This document shows, one piece after another, positions 47,925 to 62,179 of a stretch of DNA of 64,000 nucleotides. Source of the DNA: Anseranas semipalmata (taxonomy: Eukaryota > Chordata > Aves > Anseriformes > Anseranatidae). The stretch's first letter is position 1. Each line of letters opens with the position of its first letter. Position numbers and translations under genes: made by a program. Location: positions 158,852-222,851 of the forward strand of contig VXAA01006535.1 of the NCBI GenBank assembly GCA_013399115.1, in the 5' to 3' direction. The notes under the pieces are model-generated. The model ran no database searches, was not told the origin of the DNA, and saw only the letters and a list, made by a program, of their open reading frames with translations.

Positions 47925-48000
47925 TGTTTCATGTCTGCAGTGTTCTGAGATCCTCAGAGGAAAGACTCTTTATAAATGGAAGCATATAATTATCACTGAA
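47925..48000 (-). mobile_element. Ancient SINE/L2-tail remnant (MIR/CORE-SINE-like)
   Basis: Plus-strand order GTGTTCTGAGATCCTCAGAGG, AAAGACTCTTTATAAATGG, AAGCATATAATTATCAC follows the antisense form of the old amniote element (GCGCTTTGAGATCCTCGGATGAAAGGCGCTATAGAAG..CAAGTATTATTAT). It sits just before the GTTT array. Diverged and without coding capacity. Confidence 0.6.
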
Positions 48001-48048
48001 ATGATGGCTACAGTTTCTTAGGTTCTTTTAATTTTGTTTTGAATAAGT

Positions 48049-48076
48049 GTTTGTTTGTTTGTTTGTTTGTTTGTTT
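48049..48076. repeat. (GTTT)7 microsatellite
   Basis: Seven perfect GTTT units. A frame through them reads alternating F/V/C/L residues and is an artefact. Confidence 0.95.
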
Positions 48077-49040
48077 TCTGCCATGAAAACCCAGAATGGT
48101 TTTACAAATGAGAAATTTGGGGACCTTTATCTAAAATATGGTAGAACTAAGAACTCATTTAAGAATTACGTGCAGCACCTTCCCCGGCTATATCAGGGAC
48201 AGAAAGATCTCATTATCTTCAGTCTACATCCAGTCCCTCTGTAATTTCTATTTCCAGTGAAGATTTAAAATCTTTCTCCTTTGCCTCTTCCTGCTGAATT
48301 ATAATTGAGCTTCAAAAGGACTGCAGAACTTGCCTCTCAGAAACATCTAAAATAATAAAATTGAATTTTGCAGGATTTCTCCGATTTTCTGTTCTACAGT
48401 GCCTTCTTAATCATTTCCCCAGCTGTACAAAGGCCTTGGTGAGATAAAAGAAGCAATGGTTTATTTTTTTTAAAGCTTGCTAGTCATGTTTTTTGATTTT
48501 TCTTCCATGACCATTCTCCAGGAATATGCTCTCTTTCTCATTACAATAAATAAGACTTCTGTAAATAAGATCTGTGTCTAATGAATGAGTGGACTGTATT
48601 ATATTTTGTCACCATAGTAAAATTTGTCTTCAAGGAGATCAAAAAAAGACAAGAGGAAAGAAATGCCTAATATATGCCTTTGAAGTTGCTGCAAAAAAGG
48701 GAATGTAAATAGTCATGGAAGAATACTATATTGTATCTTCACTAAATGGCGAGGGGCTTTGAGCTGTAGAAATGATCTACTAGACCACCCAAGATCAAGT
48801 AATACATACCATGTTCTCTGCCTTATGTATTCTATCAAGTCCTTAACATGAGGATACATTTACCACACAAAAATTTAGCCACAGGAAAGATTGTTCCTAT
48901 ATTCATTTAATCTCTTATGCATGTATGTTGGAATAATTACTCGTGTACTAAATATTGTAAACTAGAAAAGAATTGTTCAGCTGCAGCTATCTGAAACCTA
49001 ATAGCTAGTAGAATAAGCAACAGCTAGATATCTTGAATAA

Positions 49041-49060
49041 ATAGTTAATTATAGTTAATT
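49041..49060. repeat. Perfect 10-bp tandem duplication
   Basis: ATAGTTAATT occurs twice head to tail, in AT-rich DNA. A small slippage product. Confidence 0.9.
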
Positions 49061-50721
49061 ATCTGGATCTGATCAATATAAAATTAAGTTCAAACAAATG
49101 CAAATTCAAATAAGATAGCATTTTAAAAGTTATAGGAACAAACATAAACAGCAATGCTTTGCTTCAAAGCCTTAATCACCTGTTGAAGGAGAGTTATGGT
49201 GTTCACTGATGTTTGTTGTTTCATTCACAACAACACACAACTATTGGAGAGAGAATATATTTAAAAAGCAAACCATTCAGATGTAAAATGAAGTTTCAAA
49301 AGTAGCTGAAGGAAAAAAATAGAATGCCTTAGAATCTGTGAGTTAACCTTGCAGACTCTTCTTTCACACCATGGGATAGAGAAGGAAGAGTCAAGCCCTG
49401 GAGAAGGCTGTCCTCCAACAAAGCAACAAAAATACTACATTGTGAACCAAACTTATCAAGAACTCAAACCTACTAAAAACATATGGTTAGCATTCTTTCC
49501 AAAATTGATAGAAACAGAATTGCAAATAAATGAAATACCATTAATTGGTAAGCAGAGGGCAGAACATGCTGACCCTCATCCACAGCCACCTTTTTTGACT
49601 CTTACACAGACAAACAGAAGAGCAAACTTATCATATTTAAATGATGTAATTTCTTCCCAATTTAAAATATCAACGTGTCAGAAACAAGTACCCTTCATCT
49701 TGCAGATATGTCACTCAGAAGCTCTCCTCCTGTCTACAGGGTCATGATGCCAAACAGCTGATTCTCTTAGGAAGCCTATTGGCTTGAATTTCTGCAGCTG
49801 CATAACTCTCATTTCAGGCTTCCTTTTCCCTATGAACAATCCATAAAATAGCCTACTGGAGGTCTGTACATATTCAGAAACAATGAGAACTACAAAAAGA
49901 CATGAACCATAAGCATTGTTCATATTTTCTGTGATATTTGTATGAACTCGCCAAACCAACCCTGTCCTATTCCAATTCATTGAATCATTTGCTCCTCCTC
50001 TGTACTGCATTATATTTACATGGGATCACTTGCCAGTTTATTCATCCTTTTTTCCTCTTCATTCTTGATTTGGTTGGTTTCAAAACTACTCCTACCACTC
50101 TGCCCAGGACCTCACAGCACCTTGACCACAGGCCTTTGAGTAGAGCTGCTTCAAGAGAAAGACTGAAGGGAGCTTTCTCTGATTTTGATGGCACCAGGAA
50201 TTCACTTGCTGCTGAATCTGTTTTGGCCCCCTGGGCCTGTCAGTGCAGCATCTCCTAGGGAGCCAGGGTGTTATACTCCAGAGCATCCAGAGAAATATCC
50301 TGTATAAAAATGCCTGAGTGCTACATAAACCTTAAAACTATCCAGATTTCCAGCAGGACTCCCAGGGAGTCTGTGTTTCAGTTTACCAAAGTTGATTTCT
50401 ATTTGTACTAATTGTATTTCCCTTAGAAACACTGTAGTGAGTATGCTGTACAGATAAGCCTGCCCCATATTTCCTCTGTTAGAAGAGTTTTGTTGCTTTT
50501 CTTACATTTTCCTCTATAGCAAATATATCTCACTTATATGCTATGCACTACGTGCAACTGAAATGTGCATTAGGCCAAGTGAGATAATAAAAACTGGAAT
50601 CCTTCAGTGTCCTTGCTGTCTTCATTTTTCACTACACTTTCAACAGAATCTCACCTGTCACAATCTTCAGCATTCAATTTATACTTTTTTTCTCTTTGCA
50701 CATTTGGACTGTCTCTACGGG

Positions 50722-50737
50722 AAAAAAAAAAAAAAAA
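50722..50737. repeat. Poly(A) run, 16 bases
   Basis: Sixteen A in a row after GGG. No retroposon body or AATAAA signal could be tied to it. Confidence 0.85.
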
Positions 50738-51870
50738 GATCATACTAAGGAAGGCATTATATCTCTGTGATGAGGGACATTTTTTTACTTTGTTGTGGGT
50801 ACACTTTCCAATAATAGTGCTGCAAAAAATCGAGATTGCTCCTACACTGAGAGGTAATATGCCAGTTATATATTTTAAGACCACTTTTCTTACTTACCCT
50901 TTCTCATACTACTTACTTTACCCCCAGGCCTAGGAACAACCTCATTTCTGTGTGTGTACATACAAGCTCATGTAGAAATCAATTTTGAATGAATGTGACA
51001 GTCCATAATAAATACGATTTTCACCAATGCCAGAGTTTTTACATCTGAAATTTCAAATGTGTGATTGAAACTATTTCTAGTAAATTACAGATACTTTGGA
51101 AAGATTCATATGTTCATATGTTGAGATGGCTTTAGATGATCTCTTTCTTTGGTGTTATGTACTGCCTCTGCCTCACACTAGCCCTGAGACCCCAGGTTGA
51201 CATTCATTTTTTATTCAAAATGACATGAGGCCCCTGAGAGGTCTTAATGATCTGAGCTGGGAGGGAAGATTGTATGTAAACCTCAAAGGACATACAAATG
51301 AGGACTGCCCAATAAGCTAGCATCAGGGAAATCATCAAAAGGAACTTTACTACTTATACCCTCCAGCTTCGCAGTGATATTAGCTCTGGAAGAAGAGTAC
51401 ACAGTATTCCCATAGGAAGGTATCCATGGAAACATTACTTCTGGGTACCAAAAAGCTGTTATCTCCCCACTGATACCACTGGGGCCATTTCATCCTTTAT
51501 CTTATAACCTTCATGCTCCTCTAAGGCTCCTTCTTCTGTATCAATTGTTACACTCCATCCCTCCAAATAGGTTATCAGAATCTCAGTCGTGAGTGCGAGG
51601 GTAACTTTTGTCCTTCCCTGTCCTGGCTCAGCTATGCATCACGTAACACTGGAGGCTACTCTACACCTACTCACAAAAACACTGATGGGCCAAAATAGCA
51701 GGTGGAAAAGAGGCAGGCAAAGATGGGTCCTTGCCTTCCCCTTCCTACTTCGGACTTTAAAGAAGCAGCAGAAGATAAATCATAAGAGAAGTTGCACTGG
51801 TTCTAATTTCGTACAACGGTTGTCTTTTTCCATGGTTAGCAAAGAAGCCATTTCCCCACCATCTGGCTGT

Positions 51871-52180
51871 ATAGAGTCTTAGAAATTAAGCCTCAAAAAG
51901 ATCCTATAAAACCATCTAGACTGGTTCTCTCTGTTCCCTACCAGTTGCATTCTTAAGCCCTTATTCATAAGACTCCTGGGAAGGCAGGAGTCTTCCAGAG
52001 TACTCAATTTGGTCAAGTGTTTTACTGCATTGCCAGGTAAAAATTGTTCCCAACTCCCTTCATCCTATTATCCCAGTTTATTTTAACTGTTAATTTAACC
52101 TGCTTTCTCCTTGCCCATCCTTTAATCTGTACTTCCAATGTCATCTCTATTTCATAAACCTTTCAAGGCACTTTCATTCT
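51871..52180 (-). mobile_element. Possible old CR1 3' end in antisense
   Basis: The plus strand begins TAGAAATTAAGCCTCAAAAAG, ATCCTATAAAACCATCTAGACTGG. This resembles the antisense 3' end of old CR1-type elements (ATAGAATT..AGG..GGAAAGGACC.ATAAGAG.TCATCTAGTCCA). About 115-175 bp further in, a TCTTCCAGAGTACTCAATTTGG and a CATTGCCAGGTAAAAATTGTTCCCAACTCCCTT fall where such elements have CTTCCAATGATGG..ATTCCAC and AGTTTTTCCTAATGTCCAACCTAA. The match is loose and no reverse transcriptase frame remains. Confidence 0.38.
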
Positions 52181-53430
52181 CTATACTTCTTCTTGCTTGA
52201 ATCCACATTTAACAATAAAACAAAGAAATAATAATCATTAATTGTAATTAATGAAAGGCAGTTTCAAAATGGAAAGAATGAATCCAAATTTCTCCTGATC
52301 TGGGACTGCACAGCTCTGGGTTTTGGCAAGTGTCCATATCTAATAATAACAATGCTCAATGACACAATGACTTTTAAAAATGAGGTTTAAAAAAATCTGT
52401 ATAAGCCAGTACCCGCATTTGTCACCAAAAATTCCCAGAGAATACAGAGAAGATGGATTATCATGAGAAGAAGTAATCCCATCAAACTGTCTGCTAATTC
52501 TATTAAAATTATGCAAGTGACAAGTACTCTCTTAAGCACTGAATAACCCTTTCAGAAGTATCCCTATCTGTCAAAGCATGTTGATTTTGCACTAACTCTC
52601 AGCAGCTGGAGAATACATTACTCTCTATGTAGGTGTAGGCAATACTTATTTTTGAAAGGACACAGAAGTTTTCACTTTACTGCTAGCATGTCATTGTCTA
52701 TCGCATTGCTTAAAGTAAATAGCTGACTTTTTTTGCTCCCATGGCCAATAGATAAGTATTCCATATTTGCAAAGCACATAACACTGCTTATAGTCTCAAT
52801 AGCAACACATGAATGATATACTGCATTTGATATTTATCACACAAGCTTTTCTTGTGATTGTGTCATTTTTTTCTACCTTCTGTATTTCATTTAATAGCTA
52901 TCATTTTAGTTTAACTTGATGAAATTTTATAATCAGAGTTTCCTATCTCATTGTACTTTAACTGCTGCCAGTGGAAGGGCAGAGAGCCCTCAGACCACCA
53001 GTGGACTGAGAGCCCGTATTGTCTAGATCTGCGTGTGACCTTCATAGGGCTACTAGGAGAATACACATTTCAGTAAGTACTTGTGATCAAAAGTTGTAGT
53101 ATGCCTAGCTTGCATAATTTCAAAATAATTGGAAAAGGTGATTTATCTCCTGCCAGCTTTTAAGGATCTTTATAAAAGTATGCAATATGTCCCAAAGTGT
53201 TAAACTGTGTCCTAAGGCTGCTAGATTTTACACATTTGCATGGCTTTTTAAATCAGTCCTAAAGCTGTTGCTTTCAGTTATTTTTAATGTGGTCCACAGA
53301 ACTGATACTGCTCCATTTTTACCATTCTCTTTGGTATCTACGCAATGACAAGAAGTGTATGTTCAACCTTTAATCTAAAGAACATTCAGACAAAACTGAG
53401 AAAGTGCACATTTGGAAATATTTCCTTCAG

Positions 53431-53480
53431 AGATAGGGGAGAGAGAAAAGAGAGAAAGAGAGAGATTGAGAGAGAGAGAG
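53431..53480. repeat. (GA)n-rich purine microsatellite
   Basis: About 50 bp almost entirely of G and A with GAGA/AAAGAG units and one T interruption. A strand-asymmetric purine tract that could bind GAGA-type proteins or form triplex DNA, though nothing around it supports regulation. Confidence 0.9.
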
Positions 53481-56400
53481 CAAATAAAGCACCTCTTTCA
53501 TTCTCAGTCTCCAGAGTCTCTGCAAGATATCTGGGGAATCCAAATGTGCAAGTGGTCTCAAACAAACATGAAAACATAGCGGATTTCTTGCAAACGAATC
53601 CATAAAAAGAGTTAGAAAATGTTGTTACCTGCCAGCACTAGGAGGTGGAAATAGGCAAAATTTCTGATCTAAACTCTCAATCCAGAACAGTAAACACATC
53701 TTTTTTGAAGGTTCAGAAGGTGGAGTTAGTTTCTGCCACTGCAATCCTTTCTCCATCAGCACTTCCCCACCCTCTACTTCCATGCATTTCAGGGTTGAAG
53801 TGGGAGTGGGAGGAGAAGCATGGGAAATCTGCTAGAAGAGCTCTGCTCTCATCCTTTCACCCTTGTCTCCTTTACTTGGCTCATGTTGCACACAGCTGCT
53901 TTGCCAGCTCTTTCTCTGGTGCCTTCTTCAATGGAGCCCCCCTGCCTGAAATTCCCTTCGTGACCCAATCCACTGTGCCTCCACCCTTTATTCTTTAAAG
54001 TCTCTTCTCAAAATACTCATCTCATAAAAACTCTAAACCCCAGTCCTCCCATTGAGTCCATCAAAGGAATACAGATAAAAAACAAACAGCCCCCTGCAGC
54101 CCTACTAAGACATGAAAATGAGCCAAATGCAAGTGCTCAGTTACTCTTCCTTTTTAGACTTTCTTCCTACACTGTTTGTCTTACTTTGTCTATCTAGACA
54201 GATTGTTAACTGCTCTTCTGCAGTTTTATACCTAGGCTGTGAGCTTCCCAGAGCAGGATCTTCCTTTTAATAAACAGAGTCCATAAAAGATAAAAACTCC
54301 TCTTGGCACAGAGAGAATTTTTGTTCAGATATTCTCTAACCAATTACTGAATATCAAAAATGACCGAAAGGCTCACGATGGGCTATCACCACAAGATTCC
54401 TATCACAATTTATTTAGCTGAGCAATGCAGATAAGCATCTGGGTTTTCAGATATTTCTGGAGACAAAGGATTGTATTCATCAGATGCTTGGAGACGCAAA
54501 GCAAGTATAAACCCAACTTTTACTGGCCAGGGAAACAGTTTTACAGATGTTTTCTATCGTCAGAATGACTGAAACCACATGGGTGAATCTGGTCCCAAAT
54601 CTTCTGAGATCCACCAATCACTTGCTTTCACCTAGGCAGCTGCAAATTTAATCAGTTGCACTCTGACATCTGAAAATGTAAAACTGCTATTTAAGTCCAG
54701 CAAAGCACAGTCTGAATCACCTTTTTTCTCCCCTCTTTCAGGACATCATTCACCCCCATGCAAAAGTCAGGCACAGGGCTGATTCACAAAGGCTGTCCCA
54801 CTTACATGCCAGATTTCAGTAAGACTGAAATGAGGAAAAGGCCTTCTGCTGACTGTTTGTAAGGTAAGAAATTCATTCTTTGCCCAGGATTTGGTTCCCA
54901 ATATATGCAGAACTGAAGCTGAACTCAGACCAAGGTCATTGCTCTGTGATTTTATTTGAAGATATATTTTACTTCGCAATTTTGAAGAGCTCCATACCTT
55001 CTGCACTTGAGGCAGTTGGATTTCTCCATAGTTACAAGTCTCAGTTGGAAGGTAAATGTGTTGATTTGCTCATTATTAAGAGCATAATGGAAGAAGACCA
55101 TTTTCATGATCCAGGGATGAAATGTCAAAAAATTGCTATTATGGAATATTTTGCTATTTTATTTTTTTAAAGATACAGAATACTTATCTAACCTACTTTA
55201 AAAAGTGATCTATAAATCATAGTAGATTATGTCCTAATTCCCTCAGGCCATTTTGTGGGACAAAAAAGATAATTTTTTGTTTGGTTTTAAAAATGTTTTC
55301 CTCTGGTCGTATATCAAAAACATGTAAATCAAAGACCAGAATTATGAAATCTATAAGCAAAACAAGGAACTGACTATTTGCAAAATGCCATCAGATTTAC
55401 AGGGGAAAAAACAGAAGCATCTCTTTAACCATTTCACTAACACTTGTCTTCTTTTTTCCACTGTAAGTTGTTTTCCATAGTAATCTAAGGCACAATGAGT
55501 TCAGAGAAAACTGAATGCATGATTTTTAAACTGACAAAGTCTTTGGGGTACGTGCTAAATTACGTGTTGTTCTGAGGAGCCTACGTGCCACATTTTTAGT
55601 GTGAAGCAGTGGTGAGCACTCAGCAGCGTGGCTCTTATTGATCTCTTCATAAAGAGACTTACCCCTTGCCTGGAGTTCAGATCTTTGTGCTTGTATAGCT
55701 TGAAAGCTTTGTGGGCCCCCATGGCACGTGTGCAAGCACAGCTAATTCTCATCTCACCGGTCACAGTTTTGAGCAAGGCAGGCAGGATGTGTTTTCACAG
55801 CCTTCTTCCATCTTCTTTACCAGCAAATATCAATATTCACACAAGGAGTTTCATTTAAAACAATCATTTCAGGCTACAAGTTTTAGTACCTTTCTCCTTC
55901 TTTGCTTGGTCCTCTTTTTTAGAAAAAAAAATCTCAGTCTTTTTCTCACAGGGACACTGGAGGTAAAGTGTAAAATGATGATAAAATCTCGAATGCAAGA
56001 AAATGTAGGTCTGGCCCAGAGTAGACAGCTACATATTAGAGAAAAACACAGGCAGGTCAGACAAAGTCTGAAGAGGTCACAGTCTCAGTTTATGGTTGAT
56101 CTTTGGCCAAACATATTGCAGGCAAATTTTGACATTGCACAGAAGGCCGAGCTTCTTATATAATTGAGTAACTGGCCTGCCCAGCCTGAGAGCTGTCACT
56201 CTGTCACATTTATCTTTAGAAACTGATGACTTTATGTAACAATCCACGACACCAGTTTTAAGGGGGAAGAGGTTTACCATAGCCAGTTGACTGGTTGGGC
56301 TACAGAGTGTCACCAGCAAGTTCACCTGTCTCTGTGCTCTGTAAAGCTGGTTTTCAAAGGAATTTATCCAAGCCAATGGTATGAGCAGTAGAGAAATGGG

Positions 56401-59400
56401 AGCAGCAAACAGCTTATGCAACTGACCTGCTAGTCCACATTCCACAAAGTAAAACTGAAAATTGGCATTTTATTTAAACACTGTATGCAAAGACACTAGG
56501 TTCCATATTCCCATATTGACTGTCTCTTTTTTAATTACCTTTGCATGAGGTATTGTGGTTTTCCCCCCTCTTGGGTTCTGATTCCATATAAATGCACCTG
56601 CTGATCAGCTGCATTTTATTTAGAACAAAAAATCTGCACTGAAGACATATTCTTTGTTTTCATTTGCCTTGCAATGGTTTTATTGACCACTATATACAGC
56701 CAAATGGATTGCACCTAACTGTTGTATGTGAGTACACAAAAGTATGTGTGTTTAGTCTGCCGGTCCTCTGGCCGATGGGTAACTTGTTTCCTTTTTCTTT
56801 GCTAGGAAAGGCTGTTTTCCTTGTACAGGAAGAAGGTAGAGGCTCTGGTTATCTAGAACTGTACGGAGAGGAAGCCTTGGACCAGATGCTACAGCTTTCT
56901 AATGCTCAGAAACCCTTCATGCTCCTGTTCTTCAGTGGCAACATCTGAGCATTTCAGGTGGTAGCATTGTATTCTGTACCTCCCACGTCAGGGTCAGCCT
57001 TGTTGGTGGCTCCTGCCCGGTCATGATCCCAAAGAGCATTTGTAACATGAAGAGGACATTATGCAATACTGCACGTCTCTGTGAGCTATGGGGCTGAGAG
57101 ATAGTGAAGTTCCTGTGATGTGTTCCTAAACACCTCTACAAAATTTACCCTAGTATCTCAAGACTGGGTAGGGTAAATGGAAATTTGAATATGTAGCTGT
57201 AACTACAAACAACTTTGGTTATTTGTGTACTTTTCCATCATATTTTTCAAGTGCTTCTATTTTTACCATCTTTTTTTCCACTGCTTTCTAGCAGTCCAGA
57301 GGGCAAATACACAGCTAGTATAAAAGTCTTACATCTCTTTGACAAGGCAATGACATTTATTTACTATCCTGTTTTCAAATCCTAGTTACAATAACACCAA
57401 TGATGCTGTGAAATCCTCTCATGTTTCACTTACGTAAGAGAGATTAGTAGCATAGCTATTTGTTTTATTTGGCCATCTCCTTGCCTATTGGGCCAAGAAC
57501 TTGCCTAATTAGACCTAGCTTGCAGTAGAAGGGGAATTGGTGGAAAAGTAGCTTTTTGGTATGTGAAAAACTTAATCTTTTCCAAATTTCACTTTAATCA
57601 AAATTGAACCAAAACCTAAAATGTTTCACAAGTTCCTATGAAGCAAAAATTCTGAGAACATTTTCTTTCAGAACCTAAAACATGTAATACTTCCCAGATT
57701 AAGTATTTTCCCCAGAACCTACATCAGCTCAATAACATGGCCGTTTTCCACAGTTTCATTTATGCAAGGAAAGTTAGTTCTGCTGAACAGCTGCCTGCAA
57801 CTCCAAGGTTTGTGGCCTACGTTATAGCCAAGGCTTCCAGGACTTTTCTGCTCCCCTTGCCAAGCAGAGAGGTGGGAAGACCTGGCTCATCCCAAGCTGA
57901 TGACCTTGGACTCCCAAGGACCCCAGCTCGGGAGCAGGCTGGCCAAAAGCCCCCAAATGAAACCCTGGACTGCATTTGGCAAATATTTTGTGCCAGAAAT
58001 CTTTCAGGCTCAACACAGCAGCATTTTCTTTTGTTGTTGGAAATTATTATGAACAACACTAACCGAGAACAGCATGGGGTTGTCCCACTCCAGGGGAAAT
58101 TCTGGGAGTTCAGAAGAAATCCCTGTAAATAGGTTACAGAGAAGAGCAAATACTGTCTTCCGTATCTGTGCCAGTGAAACCGGCAGGATCATGCCCCGGG
58201 CACATACTAAAAGAGAGACTGTTGTCTGTGGAATGATAAGAGACTATTTTCTGGCTTCTATCTTATGTCATGATCAGGGCTATAAAAACGATGTGCAGAA
58301 TATATGGCAGGTTTCTACAGTTGCTGAAGCCAGGCACTGCTGTTACATGTCCCATTTCCTCCCTGTCCTTTTTGGTGACGGTGGGACTCGGCCACGGTCA
58401 TGGCAGCACCCTCTGCAAAAGTAAGCACTGGGAAGGGTGGAGTTCACACATCCCTCCTTTGGCATTATCTGCACACCAGCCAGGCTTGACAGGGCCCCTT
58501 CTCTCTAAACACCTAGGAGATGCAAAGATGTTGCTCATGCACTGCTATAAACCAATTTTAGAATTCATTATTCGTTTTTGCTTCTGACCATGAACAAGAA
58601 GAAAACCCCATACCTCAAAAAAGGATGTTTATATGTCATTAATATTACTTTTAGAGGGTCATATGTTAATGGGCCATGTTTGTGTACTTACATATATGCC
58701 ATGATGTCTCTTTCTCCGTGTATAGATATATGCATGTGTATGTGTATATACGTTTATAAAAGCATGATTACTTCTCAAAAGCAGCCCTGATACACTTTGT
58801 GGTCTATTAGCAAGACAGCACTTCAAGGTGTACAAAGAAGGGAGGACATGTAACTTTGGGACCAGACGCTGCTGTTATGTGAATGTGTGTGCACGCATGT
58901 GTGCATGTCTGAACCAGCTGCCCTCTCCAGTTGCATTACTGAGCCTACACATGTGGCACCACGCGGTGCTAATGGTGACAGAGACACCTGTGCCAAACTT
59001 TGCTGCTCTGTTAGATCTGGGCCTGAAGGTGATGGGGAAGTGGTCATAAACTGAAATAACTACAGATGGTAGTGTGACCCTTAGAAAGCAAGATGTCAGA
59101 TTTTCAAGGGATAGTGAATTTTGTTCTGCAAATGCAATTAGTGCTTGCAATTTCTCAGCTGCACTTGAACCAATGGGAAAAGGGGGCATTTTCCCCTGTG
59201 TCCACCTCAGAAATCTCAGGCTCAATAGGTGCTCCTTCTGCAGATACAGGTTTCTGACTCTGGGGGCGGCAGAAGGAAAGGGATGTTCCTCAATCTGTAT
59301 GAAGATGCAATACCCCTCTCCCACGTTTTATATGCAGTCCATCCCAGAACAGAAACAGTAAACACCAAAACAGCAGGCACCTTGTCCCTCTCACATGAAA

Positions 59401-60093
59401 CTTTATGAGCTGCTGTAATATACTCTGAAGCCAATGCAAATCCCATTAGTAGCTTTGAAGTCCTGCTAGTACACAGACTGGGCAAAAATGTTAAGTAGCC
59501 AAGGCAGTAACCACACTTAACTTGACTTCTTGCTTCAGAAAGATGCCTAGATGTCATAAGAAGAATTATTTTCTCAATATTAGTTGTTATAAATTGATGT
59601 TTGTTGTATTCATCATTTAATTATGTTCAATAGTACTATTCCACTTGATTCTATTCTATTCTTTTGTATGTTGTTCTGCACAGAAGACTTCTAGAGAAAG
59701 AGATCAAGAGTGAACATGAATCTATGTCACAACTATGACACAAACTAGGGCTTCCTACCCCAGTTTCCAGAGTGAAGGTGACTATCCCACATGTGCAGTG
59801 AATCCAGTGCTGGTTGTAAAGTTTACCGGACATGTGTTGTGTGTAGCTGGGACAAGTCCTGTGGAACAGGAGACTGACTGTTCTGGGGTAGAGGAAAAGT
59901 CAGGGACAAGGGTGACTTTGGGGACAACAGGTAGGAAGGATTAAACAGGAGAAGGGAAAGACCGTAGCTACAAGGGGAGAAAAGGCAGAAGAGAACTGAG
60001 AAAGTCTAGAAGGACAATGTAAGAAGGTGCTACGAATACCAGAGCATACCTCCTCACAGAATATACAAAGAGCTTATAACTGCATTAATAAAT

Positions 60094-60115
60094 GTTAACA
60101 ATTATAGTTGTTAAC
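60094..60115. repeat. Inverted repeat, 8-bp arms, 6-base loop
   Basis: GTTAACAA, six bases, TTGTTAAC. Each arm contains the GTTAAC palindrome. It lies in a strongly AT-rich segment (60080-60215). Confidence 0.88.
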
Positions 60116-62179
60116 TATGTTATTTATTATATTAATAACTATCATAATCATTGTGATGGTAAGATTATTAACATTATTTTAAGAACTATGCTAATAAGTT
60201 CATTAATAATTCAATTGCTCTAGTGTCCAGAGCTCTGACGTTCCTTTACTGTCCAGGAGATTGCTACTAAACCACTGGTGTGTCTCTGCATGTCTTAAGG
60301 CCCAGCAGGTACAAGTTCATCACCAAGAATGAGCCTATGTTTTGAATCCAGAAAACCTGACTCTGCTGCTAAACTGATTTGCACTACATGTTGGAATTTC
60401 AGGATGAGGAGTTCTTCATTTCAGTTCTCTAGGTATTTAGTATTCAGATATTAAAAATACAACACTAACAGGCCCTTAGGTTTGCAAAGTGGTTATAGAA
60501 GTGCCTGACTGGGCAGAATTGTAGTTCTTGCTGTTTATCTGAGATACCTGAATGGAACTTTTTTTTTAAGGTAATGTTGAGCATCCTCCTAAGAGAGGGC
60601 AGTTCTGCTAGCAGCTCCCTGTGATAGCAGCATATCTTGAACTGTTCACAACTCAGTCCACTGGATGACACCAACAGTACTAGGTCAAGATGGACACATT
60701 TACAAGTATTTCAGGATTCAGGCTGTGCTCTCCTGCACTTTTGACAAAGATAATCTTGAATAGCTGTTAACAGATTGCTAAAAAAAAAAGGTGTCTTTAA
60801 ATACACAGTAACTTTTGCTTTTTCAGGGTAGAGCACCAGCAATGTCATTTCAAATGTCCTGCAAATTCTCTGGCATTCACTAAAGATCTGCATTAATATT
60901 GGTCTACGGAGACTAGAACAGCAGAGAGGTGCTCTAGTTCCCTGTAACCATTACAGTTGGGTGCCTGGTTTCCTTCCCTACCGCAGTAACCATCATGATA
61001 GAGACAAAAGGGAAAAGTGAGAAGGGGAATTGCGCACTTTGACTTCATCTTAAGATGAAGCCGGGAGAGCACTGAGGGTCCCTTCACTTGATTATAGCCA
61101 GAGGTACCAAAAATTTTCCTTTTCTGAGATGGAGAGGCTGGGTGTCAGGGTAAAGGGAAAAGAAAGACAAGGGTTCGTGCAGAGACATTTCAGAATGTCT
61201 TAAAAGATGCAGAAAAATGAAGAGTTCATTTTTCCGCAGATCACTTTAACATTATTTTTAACCTCACTTCTTTTATAATGACCCTTCTGGAAGGGTGAAA
61301 CATGCATTCTTACCAGCTCTTTTTATTCAACTTAAAACATGCGTGCTGAGTTGTTGTTGGCTTTTACACTTGGGAAGTAAAAAGGAGCAGGATGTTAAGG
61401 GAAAATATATTTCTGAAGCATTATTTGTTAAAATGTCTACAAAGAATTTTGTGGCCTTCACAAATAGATGAAAGTGAAATAGCTCACAGCTTGACCTTCC
61501 AACCTTTCCTGGGGTCTCAGTAGGTGATACTGCAAAACCTGGAGCTGTCTGTTTCTGGTTGAAACTGCATTACAGTAGATTTGCACCATAATTTGCCTTC
61601 CTCCTATCCCCCACACAAATGATGAGTTGCCCCATAGTCTCACTGAGACTGTCAGGGATCATGTGTGCCAGGACAGTCCTTGCAAAGCACATCAGCTCTG
61701 AATTTTGCTCCAGCAAAAATGAGTTTTTAAAAAACAGCAGTGAGAACAGGCAATGAAACTGGGGTTCCTGCAGCAATCTATGTGGAGAAGATGATGACAA
61801 CGTATTGGTAGATCTGAAAATGTGAACTGAAAAAGAAGCAGACTCCAACCCCCCAGCCAACCATAAAACACAAGTACGTTAGTGCTCAGCCCCAAACAAA
61901 TGAAGACATTGCCAGAGGTATTCTGCACTTCCACATCGGTGGAGACAAGGCTGGGTAGTATTAATGGAGTAACATTCATACCTACACCAGCAATTTAAGA
62001 AACTGTATTTTGATGATGCTCCTGATGCTTCCAGCGTTTAGAACAGATCTTGGTCTGCTTGCTATACTATTCCTAGGGGTCTAGACTCCCAGGTATGTCT
62101 TAGACCTATACAGTTTCAAAAAAATTTGGTACCTAATAAAAACTGCCATCTAAAGAAAGGCATACTCATGATCCAGGAG

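Larger units (their letters stand above)
46600..51870. other. Non-coding stretch, no gene seen
   Basis: AT-rich with AAAC (47482-47517) and GTTT (48049-48076) arrays, a SINE-like remnant between them, a perfect 10-bp tandem duplication (49041-49060) and an A16 run (50722-50737). The longest frames (132 codons at 49349-49747 plus; 106-108 codons near 50.0 and 50.7 kb) show no family resemblance. Confidence 0.6.

Noticed and set aside
47482..48076. Inverted AAAC/GTTT arrays as terminal inverted repeats of a DNA transposon
   Set aside because: They are simple microsatellites of different length and flanks; no transposase or target-site duplication is visible.
55711..56163. 150-codon plus frame with a hydrophobic stretch, possible membrane protein
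   Set aside because: The hydrophobic run comes from T-rich sequence. No homology is recognised, and a 122-codon frame overlaps its end on the other strand.
58875..59324. 149-codon minus frame
   Set aside because: Overlaps 73- and 95-codon frames on the plus strand, shows no motif and is consistent with chance in moderately GC-rich DNA.
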